From DAIOHQ01 sp036744635 (lineage in GTDB: Bacteria > Planctomycetota > Phycisphaerae > Tepidisphaerales > Tepidisphaeraceae), in the NCBI GenBank assembly GCA_036744635.1, contig DAIOHQ010000061.1:1-21182 (forward strand): a stretch of DNA of 21,182 bases, in the 5' to 3' direction. The notes below the pieces were generated by a model that searched no databases, was not told the origin of the DNA, and worked only from the letters and a program-made list of their open reading frames with translations. Both the position numbers and the translations under genes were made by a program. This document shows, one piece after another, positions 15,172-21,182 of this stretch (position 1 is the first letter of the stretch; each line of letters starts with the position of its first letter).

Positions 15172-17322
15172 CTACGCCTCGCGCGTGACGGTTCCGGTGA
15201 CGAATGGCAGACTGGCCGCCGCACCTTTCTGATTTGGCTGGCCGCCGCCAACGGATATCTCCCACGTCCCGGCGCCGTGCTCCTGCCGGCCATCCTCCAG
15301 CGTGCGGGCAAAGCGCTCCGGCGGCAGCACAAACGTCACCCGTTCACTCTGCCCCGGTGTCAGGTGGATGCGCTTGAAAGCCTTGAGCTCGCGCAGCGGA
15401 GCCGTGGTCTTTGCCGACCGGTCCGACAGGTAGAGCTGCACCACCTCATCGCCCGCCATTCGGCCGGTGTTCATCACATCCACCGAAACTTCAACCGGCT
15501 CGTCCAACCCGGGCTTCGCCGGCGTGATACGCAAGTCGGAATAGGCGAATGTCGTGTAGCTCAAGCCGAATCCGAACGGATAGAGCGGCTCTCCGTCGAA
15601 ATAGCGATATGTCCGGCCCTTCATGCTGTAGTCATGAAAATCCGGCACCTGCTCCAGGGACTTGTAGAACGTCACCGGCAACCGCCCGGCCGGGTTGTAG
15701 TCGCCGAACAGCACATCCGCGACCGCGGTGCCTCCCTCTTCGCCGGGATACCACGCCTCGACGATGGCCGGCACGTGCTCCTGCGCCCAGTTGATCGCCA
15801 CCGCGCTGCCGTTGAGCATCACCAGCACCACCGGCTTGCCCGTGGCCAGCAGCTTCTTGAGAAACTCCTCCTGCACGCCCGGCAGATTGATGTGGGCGCG
15901 GTCGCCGCCGCCATCGGAGTCGGCCGTGTCTCCTTCCTCTCCTTCGATGCGCGGCGACAGCCCCATGCAGGCGATGATCACATCCGCCTGCGAGGCGAAA
16001 TAGAGCGCCATGCCGAAGCCGCCGGTGCCCATGCCGGTAAGGCTGGCGCCGTTGTACCAGTGCACCGCCGTCGCCGGGCCGACCTTGGCGCAGATCCCCT
16101 CGATGCACGTCACCAGCCGCGGGTTGTAGCCGTTGTAGTTGGCCAGCAGCACGTCCATCGCCCCGGCATTCGGGCCGACCACGCAAATCTGTTTCAGATT
16201 CTTCCGCAGCGGCAGCAGATTGTTCTCGTTCTTCAACAGCACGATCGACTGCCGCGCCGCTTCCAGGGCAAGCTGCCGATGTTCCGGTGAATCCACCACC
16301 TGCGGCGGAATACGCGACCAGGCCACGCGCTCATCCGGATCGAACATCCCCAGCCGGAAGCGCGCCTCCATGAGCCGCGAGACCGACTGATCGATCGTCG
16401 CTTCCGTGATCAATCCCCGCCGCACCGCCGACAGCAAATCGAGTTGCGGGCCGCACGTCAGGTCCAGGCCGTTGTTCACGGCCAGCGCCGCCGACTCCGC
16501 CGCATCCCTGGTCACCTTGTGGTGGAGATGAAAATTGCAGACCGCCCCGCAGTCGGAGACGACGTATCCATTGAACCCCCACTCTTCGCGCAGAATTTTC
16601 TGCAGCAGCGTCGGGCTGGCGCAGCACGGCTCGCCGTTCATCCGGTTGTATGCCCCCATGATCGAGGCCACCCGCCCCTGCTGCACGGTTTCCTTGAAGG
16701 CCGGCAGGTAGGTCTCACGCAAATCCTTCTGACTCACAACCGCGTCAAACCCCGACCGCCCTTCCTCCGGGCCGGAATGCACCGCGTAATGCTTCGACGT
16801 CGCGATCACTTTCAGATATTTTGGGTCCTCCCCCTGCAGCCCCTTGATGAAGGAGATGGCGATCTGCGCCGTCAGATACGGATCCTCGCCGTAGGTCTCA
16901 TGCCCGCGCCCCCAGCGCGGGTCGCGAAAGATGTTGATGTTGGGCGTCCAGAATGTCAGCCCGAAGTATTGCCCGCGGTTGTCGCGCCGATTCGCCTCGT
17001 GATACTTGGCCCGCCCTTCATCGGAGACGGCTACCGCAACGGCGTGTACCAGCTCGGTGTTCCACGTGGCCGCCATCCCAATCGCCTGCGGAAACACCGT
17101 GGCCACCCCCGCCCGCGCCACCCCGTGCAGACACTCATTCCACCAGTTATAGCGCGGCATCCCCAGCCGCTCGATCGCCGGCGCCTCGTGCAGCATCTGC
17201 GCGCACTTCTCCGCAAGCGTCATCCGCGAAACCAGATCGCGCACGCGCTCACTTCGCGCTGCATCAGAATTGAGATAGATCGGCGAATCAGAAACCAACG
17301 TCGTGTCTTTGGGTGCGCTCAT
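15172..17322 (-). CDS. Glycoside hydrolase family 3, beta-xylosidase/beta-glucosidase-like
   Basis: This is a 716-residue GH3 enzyme resembling the BXL group (NWWNECLHGVAR, FPQAIGMAATWN, FWTPNINIFRDPRWGRGHETYGEDP). Domains in order: the TIM-like barrel (about 20-330) with KHYAVHSGPE (177-186) and the nucleophile Asp257 in VSDCGAV; the alpha/beta sandwich (about 350-570) with the acid/base candidate in the glutamate cluster EGEEGD (460-464); and a C-terminal fibronectin-III-like domain (about 590-716) after YPFGFGLSYTTF. It would release terminal xylose or glucose from beta-linked oligosaccharides. No signal peptide is seen, so action in the cytoplasm is inferred. ATG 17322 is preferred over the in-frame GTG 17340 because CAGGAG lies 5 nt upstream. 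Confidence 0.93.
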   Translation of the reverse strand: MSAPKDTTLVSDSPIYLNSDAARSERVRDLVSRMTLAEKCAQMLHEAPAIERLGMPRYNWWNECLHGVARAGVATVFPQAIGMAATWNTELVHAVAVAVSDEGRAKYHEANRRDNRGQYFGLTFWTPNINIFRDPRWGRGHETYGEDPYLTAQIAISFIKGLQGEDPKYLKVIATSKHYAVHSGPEEGRSGFDAVVSQKDLRETYLPAFKETVQQGRVASIMGAYNRMNGEPCCASPTLLQKILREEWGFNGYVVSDCGAVCNFHLHHKVTRDAAESAALAVNNGLDLTCGPQLDLLSAVRRGLITEATIDQSVSRLMEARFRLGMFDPDERVAWSRIPPQVVDSPEHRQLALEAARQSIVLLKNENNLLPLRKNLKQICVVGPNAGAMDVLLANYNGYNPRLVTCIEGICAKVGPATAVHWYNGASLTGMGTGGFGMALYFASQADVIIACMGLSPRIEGEEGDTADSDGGGDRAHINLPGVQEEFLKKLLATGKPVVLVMLNGSAVAINWAQEHVPAIVEAWYPGEEGGTAVADVLFGDYNPAGRLPVTFYKSLEQVPDFHDYSMKGRTYRYFDGEPLYPFGFGLSYTTFAYSDLRITPAKPGLDEPVEVSVDVMNTGRMAGDEVVQLYLSDRSAKTTAPLRELKAFKRIHLTPGQSERVTFVLPPERFARTLEDGRQEHGAGTWEISVGGGQPNQKGAAASLPFVTGTVTREA

Positions 17323-17394
17323 GCATGCTCCTGATGACACGCTTATACCTCATGCCGGCAGAGCGAGCGATAGCGGCGATGGACATGGTAGACA

Positions 17395-17900
17395 TCATCG
17401 GCCCGCGTCCGCACCATCGCGCAGCTTGCGAAGCTCGCTCAAAAAAACAGGCGGGGAAAGAATCTTCAGGTCCGGAAACTTGCGGCAAAATTCCCTGCCT
17501 TCATGTGTATCCTGCCGCATCAGGTACGTGAGGTGGCGGTCGTTCCAAGTCACCAGGTAGGCGGCGTCCACAGCCACCGCGAGGTCCGTATATGGCTCGT
17601 CCCTGGGATCGCGCGGAAGGGCAAAGGCCTTATAGGGGGTGTGGCGGTCAGCACAGCGACGGCGTCGAGTTCCTGCACAAAGGCCTTCACACGCGGCGGA
17701 TTCAGATGCGGATAGCGCGCGGTCAGCTCTGGCCGGAGTGGAACTTCATTCATCTCTGCGCGGATGGCATCGCTGAGGAAGAGAATCGCTTCGCCGGCTA
17801 AGACCCGCTCAATACAGGCAGCGGCAGGTCCGCGGCCGCCGATCAGTGCCTGAACGAACACAACTGAGTCGAAGACAACCCGGGGAGGAGTCGGAATCAC
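17395..17900 (-). pseudogene. PIN-domain toxin (COG1569/VapC-like), frameshifted
   Basis: Two frames together make one PIN protein. The 5' part (GTG at 17900) gives RVVFDSVVFVQALI with Asp11 and LSDAIRAEMNEV with Glu49, then reads out of frame after about residue 96 and stops at 17550. The other frame supplies RDPRDEPYTDLAVAVDAAYLVTWNDRHL and the usual C-terminus KILSPPVFLSEL, ending at 17395. The break falls at the CGCGCG run at 17610-17615. Removing one CG gives FRDPRDEP and a 167-residue intact protein, and 506 bases minus 2 is exactly 168 codons. The truncated product lacks the later acidic residues of the PIN site and is probably inactive. A sequencing error is possible. It overlaps the antitoxin stop as GTGA. 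Confidence 0.8.
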
Positions 17901-18136
17901 TGCTGGTTCCTGTAGGCTTCCCGCGCCTTGGTAATTTGCGCGACAAGCGCTTCGTCAGTGGTGCTGCTCGCGGCGAACTGCTGGCGCAGGGGGGCAAGCA
18001 GTTCTGCGAGCGCTGGCTGCGTGACCGCGTGCTCGAGAAGCTTCGACGCGTATTCCGCGAGATCCTGACCCTCGGCAGCGGCCCGCTGACGGAGTTTGGC
18101 CTCGATTTCCGGCGACAGGGGGACGACTAAAGTCAT
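17897..18136 (-). CDS. Ribbon-helix-helix-like antitoxin partner of the PIN gene
   Basis: The 79-residue protein starts MTLVVPLSPEIEAKLRQRAAAEGQDLAEYASKLLEHAV. A short beta strand followed by two helices matches the ribbon-helix-helix DNA-binding fold of type II antitoxins. The C-terminal part (about 40-79, with TDEALVAQITKAREAY) would bind and block the toxin. It lies directly upstream of the PIN reading frame with a 4-bp stop/start overlap, the standard order for such pairs. It appears intact although the toxin is broken. A GAGGTG ribosome site and an extended -10 promoter precede it. Confidence 0.8.
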   Translation of the reverse strand: MTLVVPLSPEIEAKLRQRAAAEGQDLAEYASKLLEHAVTQPALAELLAPLRQQFAASSTTDEALVAQITKAREAYRNQQ

Positions 18137-18153
18137 GGATACACCTCTGATCG

Positions 18154-18170
18154 ATTATAGCATGACGTCA
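18154..18170 (-). promoter_or_regulatory. Extended -10 promoter and TGACGTCA palindrome before the antitoxin
   Basis: On the minus strand the sequence reads TGACGTCA (18170-18163), then TGCTATAAT with TATAAT at 18159-18154, 17 bp before the antitoxin ATG. The perfect -10 has the TG extension; the -35 region is poor. The 8-bp palindrome lies within the promoter and is a candidate operator for autoregulation by the antitoxin. Confidence 0.5.
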
Positions 18171-18231
18171 GATTACAGTTGCGCGCAGGGGTGGGAAGTG
18201 TGATCCGCAAGGTTCGATTTGTCTGCTTCGC

Positions 18232-20892
18232 CTACGCCTGAATCAATTCAAGCTCTTCCGCAACGCCGGCCTTGGCGGCGTCCAGCTTGGCATCGGCTCG
18301 GGCGGGGACGTGCGAAACGGTGACCGATTGCAGTTTTGCCTTGCGGCCGGCGCGCCAAACCAGCCGCGTGACCGCCTTAAGGCAGCGGCGCTCGCTGGCA
18401 CGCTTCGCCGCTACCAGAACTCCCGTCACCGCCAGGGCAGCCACGGCCGGCCAAAGCTGCATCGTCACCGCCGCAACCGCCGTCCAGACAATGGCGGCGC
18501 CGATCATCACTTTGGCGAACGCGGTGGCGTGGACCGAGCAGCGGGCGCGGGTGAATCGCTTGGGCCACCCCAGTTCTTCGGTGGCGGTGTGAATGGTGAT
18601 GTCATTCCACAGATCGCCGACCAGCATCACATCCCAATTCGTCCAGCCGCCTTCAAAGTCGCCCGCCCAGCCGGCGAGCTGCGCCTTGGCCAGCAGCGCG
18701 GCCAGCAGCTCATCGCGGCCGCGATATTCGGTGCTGTTCCAGTACAGGTCGTGATGCTTGTGCGAAATCCGCTTCAGGTTCGCCTTGATCAGATGGTCGT
18801 GGGCGACGTGCGCGGGCAGGTTCTTGTGGCTGAGGCGATACCAGTAGCGATGCCAGGCGCGCACCATCGGCTGGGCAAGATACAATCCGAAAATCGCCGG
18901 CCTGCACCACCACGGCGCCGTCCGCGGCAGCGGCGCGGTCGCGGCCGAGCGTATCGCGGCCACCAGCGTCAGCGCCCACATCGCGGCGCTGACCAGCGCC
19001 AACGGCTTGCACAGCAGCGAGAGCGACAGGATGAACAGCGCCAGCCCATGCCACTCCAGCAGGGTGAAATACGCCCACGCCGAATATTGATTGCCCCGGT
19101 GCTTGGTCTGAAACAGCGCTGACCCGTGCCGGCCGTGATAGATTACCGGGTCGATCAGCGGCAGACCGACCGCGCCTTCGCCGTAGATCACGCCGCGCCA
19201 CAGCGAACAGCCCAACGTATTGAAGCGCTGCGGATGCTTGAATGCCAGCATCGCCTCGGAGCGGCCATATCCCTTTTGCTGCATCAGGTACGCTTTGGCC
19301 GAAGTGCGGCGATGGTGCCAGACCAGCGCGGCCGGGGCGTAGCCGATCTCCATTCCCGCATCCATGAAGCGCCAGCAGATGTCGACGTCATCGCCCGCCT
19401 GGCGGAACCGGGCATCAAACCCGCCCAACGCCAACAGCTTGCTTCGGCGAAACGCCATGTTGCAGCCGGGCACGTGCTCAGCGCGGCGGTCATCCAGCAT
19501 CACGTGGCTCGGCCCGCCGGGGCTGGCGGCGACGCACTTGGCCGTCCAGCTATCGGAGGCGGGCGGCACGTTCGGCCCGCCGATGGCGTCCACCTTTTGT
19601 TCGAGCATCGCGTCGACGAGGTAGAGCAGCCAGTCCTCATCGACGACGCAGTCGCTGTCGGTGTATGCGACAATCTCCCCCCGCGCGGCCTCGGCACCCA
19701 CGTTCCGGGCCACGCTTAAGCCTTTGTTCTGCTGATAAATGTAGCGCACGGCGGGAAATCTTGCGGCGATAGCATGGGAGTTGTCGGTCGAGCCGTCATC
19801 CACCAGCACCACTTCGTAATTTGGATAGTTCAGCTTCCCCAGCGAATGCAGGCATTCTTCCAGCGTGGCAGCGCCGTTGTAGGAGCAGACCACCACCGAC
19901 ACCTTCGGATGCGCATGCTTCTGGCTGCCAGGAACGCTCGCCCAGGTTTTCCTCAAGCCCGCCGCGGCCGGCTTTTCCTGCCGTTCGCGGTTGGTCACGC
20001 CAAACGCCCAATCGGCAATCTGATGCCCGCCGGTGAACCAGTCATCGGTATAGGAAAACACGAACGACCCGGCCAGCCCGTGCCGGAAGACGCGCTGGAC
20101 GTTCTCGACCAGCTCGATGGTCTGGTTGGTTTCCCCATTCCGCATCGAATCGACGCCATATTCGCCGAGAATCAGCGGCCGCGCCCCGGCAATATGCTGC
20201 AAGCGATCAAGATACGCCCCCAGCTTGTGGGTATCGTGCAGGTAGACATTGAAGGAATAGAAATCGAGCCGCGACGGATTCAGAAATTCGGTTGACGGAT
20301 AATTGGTGTAGGTTGCCAGGCAGTTCGGGGCTTCCTGCTTGACGATGTCGAGCAGATCATCGAGGAATTTCTCGACGCGGCGATGGCCGTAAAAGCGCAC
20401 CACATCCTTGGGCAGTTCGTTGGCGACGCTGATCGCCAGCACCGCCGGATGATCTCCCAGTGAACGAGCGGTCTCGCGGACCTTGTTCCGCGCACCTTCC
20501 TGGGCGTGCCAGTCTTCAAAAAAGCAGCGATGCTTTTCCCACGGCACGTCAATCAGCACCCGCAGGCCATTCTCCAGCGCATCATCGAGCAGCGCGCGGG
20601 GGGGAATATGATAAAGCCGCACCGCGTTGGCCCCCATTGCCTTCATGTGCTGGAAGTCGGCCAACATGCGATGGCGCTCGGGCAGGAAATTTCCTTCCCG
20701 GTTGGGCGCGAACGGGCCGTAAGTGAATCCCTTGAGGAACCACTTCTCGCTTCCCTCGCGAAAGAACTTCCCCGAGACGCGGATGGGTTCGGCCAGCGTG
20801 TGCGGTGCGCGGACGATGCGAGGTTGGCTGATCGAAGTATGCAAGGGAAGTTTCTTGGTGAAAACAGGCGTTGGAAGATCGATGTTCGACAT
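18232..20892 (-). CDS. Fusion of TIM-barrel glycoside hydrolase (GH2/GH5-like) and GT2 glycosyltransferase
   Basis: This is an 886-residue protein. Residues about 35-310 form a clan GH-A-type barrel: WFLKGFTYGPF, MGANAVRLYHIPP, LRVLIDVPW, the acid/base motif ANELPKD (Glu159) and the nucleophile motif LILGEYGVD (Glu244). Residues about 328-560 are a GT2 domain: KVSVVVCSYNGAATLEECL, LVDDGSTDNS, YTDSDC (Asp412, Asp414), PGCNMAFRR and GDDVDICWRF (500-509). Hydrophobic segments follow at about 607-648 and 792-829, with a soluble stretch between them. The N-terminus has no signal peptide, so both catalytic domains appear cytoplasmic. A role in making or trimming a surface glycan is inferred. The ATG at 20892 is chosen over 20994 because GGAGGGG lies 5 nt upstream. 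Confidence 0.88.
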   Translation of the reverse strand: MSNIDLPTPVFTKKLPLHTSISQPRIVRAPHTLAEPIRVSGKFFREGSEKWFLKGFTYGPFAPNREGNFLPERHRMLADFQHMKAMGANAVRLYHIPPRALLDDALENGLRVLIDVPWEKHRCFFEDWHAQEGARNKVRETARSLGDHPAVLAISVANELPKDVVRFYGHRRVEKFLDDLLDIVKQEAPNCLATYTNYPSTEFLNPSRLDFYSFNVYLHDTHKLGAYLDRLQHIAGARPLILGEYGVDSMRNGETNQTIELVENVQRVFRHGLAGSFVFSYTDDWFTGGHQIADWAFGVTNRERQEKPAAAGLRKTWASVPGSQKHAHPKVSVVVCSYNGAATLEECLHSLGKLNYPNYEVVLVDDGSTDNSHAIAARFPAVRYIYQQNKGLSVARNVGAEAARGEIVAYTDSDCVVDEDWLLYLVDAMLEQKVDAIGGPNVPPASDSWTAKCVAASPGGPSHVMLDDRRAEHVPGCNMAFRRSKLLALGGFDARFRQAGDDVDICWRFMDAGMEIGYAPAALVWHHRRTSAKAYLMQQKGYGRSEAMLAFKHPQRFNTLGCSLWRGVIYGEGAVGLPLIDPVIYHGRHGSALFQTKHRGNQYSAWAYFTLLEWHGLALFILSLSLLCKPLALVSAAMWALTLVAAIRSAATAPLPRTAPWWCRPAIFGLYLAQPMVRAWHRYWYRLSHKNLPAHVAHDHLIKANLKRISHKHHDLYWNSTEYRGRDELLAALLAKAQLAGWAGDFEGGWTNWDVMLVGDLWNDITIHTATEELGWPKRFTRARCSVHATAFAKVMIGAAIVWTAVAAVTMQLWPAVAALAVTGVLVAAKRASERRCLKAVTRLVWRAGRKAKLQSVTVSHVPARADAKLDAAKAGVAEELELIQA

Positions 20893-21182
20893 AATTACCC
20901 CTCCAGGGGCACTACGTTGAGTGAGGGAATTCTCCTTCACCTTGTGGCCGAGTAAGCAAACCTCGTCAAGAAATCCCAAAGCAACCGACGCCACACAAAT
21001 TGAGCTAAGCTACACGCAAATAATCACTTACATAACAACATGGGCCGATAACATCGGCTTTATCAGTCCCAACGTTATAGCTTGACACACAATGTACCCG
21101 CACGTTGGGCATTTATACACGTAAAAATTCGGTAGTGGGTCAGTTTGGGTGCCACAGGTCGGCGTACTCGCCTCGTTGTTCC
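20893..21182. other. Right-edge non-coding stretch
   Basis: No gene is supported. It holds the upstream region of the GH-GT2 gene, a GC hairpin overlapping that gene's ribosome site (20898-20909), and an 8-bp inverted repeat CCCAACGT/ACGTTGGG at 21068-21075 and 21102-21109. Near the end, GTGGGTCAGTTTGGGTGCC (about 21136-21154) recalls ends of IS21-type elements, but the window stops too soon to tell. Confidence 0.4.

Noticed and set aside
15037..16290. Plus-strand 417-codon frame
   Set aside because: Antisense to the GH3 gene, begins inside the cruciform repeat, and shows no recognisable domain.
18178..18190. Third copy of the GC-rich 29-mer near TTGCGCGC
   Set aside because: Only the first 8 or so bases agree; the rest differs.
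20893..20994. 34-residue N-terminal extension of the GH-GT2 protein
   Set aside because: The ATG at 20892 has a strong ribosome site, and the extension has no conserved feature or signal peptide.

Overview
The window looks like a piece of chromosome from a GC-rich planctomycete, probably of the Phycisphaerae/Tepidisphaera side. This is inferred from several things: the Pro-Ala-Thr linker after the signal peptide of the first gene, a YdjY-type secreted protein, a PA14 protein, NHL propellers, frequent GTG/TTG starts, and several families of short dispersed palindromes in the gaps. No rRNA, tRNA, CRISPR array, complete insertion sequence or phage gene was seen.

Layout from left to right. (1) 145-2659, minus strand: an NHL beta-propeller protein, then a secreted helical-repeat/PA14 protein, separated by a heptamer-repeat hairpin. 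(2) 2847-3878, plus: a DUF3592-like membrane protein, then a 688-bp gene-free convergent gap holding several repeat families. (3) 4567-5601, minus: a metal-dependent amidohydrolase; a hairpin element follows in the divergent gap before a PilZ-domain protein (5783-6388, plus). (4) 7554-6400, minus: an Rrf2 regulator and a DedA membrane protein with the spacing of an operon. (5) 7723-9096, plus: homoserine dehydrogenase. (6) 12633-9091, minus: a PAP2 phosphatase, a PMT/ArnT-like glycosyltransferase and a GT9 glycosyltransferase, the last two overlapping as GTGA. This is a probable cell-envelope glycan operon. (7) 12780-14908, plus: a secreted YdjY + ExbD/TolR-like + coiled-coil protein and a small polytopic membrane protein, with a 103-bp inverted-repeat element between them. 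(8) 15172-17322, minus: a GH3 xylosidase/glucosidase. (9) 18136-17395, minus: a ribbon-helix-helix-like antitoxin and a PIN toxin broken by a 2-base frameshift. (10) 18232-20892, minus: a large fusion of a TIM-barrel glycoside hydrolase and a GT2 glycosyltransferase.

Most recognisable functions concern carbohydrates and the envelope (GH3, GH-GT2, GT9, GT39-like, PAP2, DedA). Homoserine dehydrogenase is the one core-metabolism gene. No defence island or clearly new multi-gene system is evident. The best leads are the GH-GT2 fusion, the YdjY-ExbD fusion, the decaying toxin-antitoxin pair, and the fact that at least five unrelated palindromic or tandem-repeat families occupy the gene gaps of only 21 kb.
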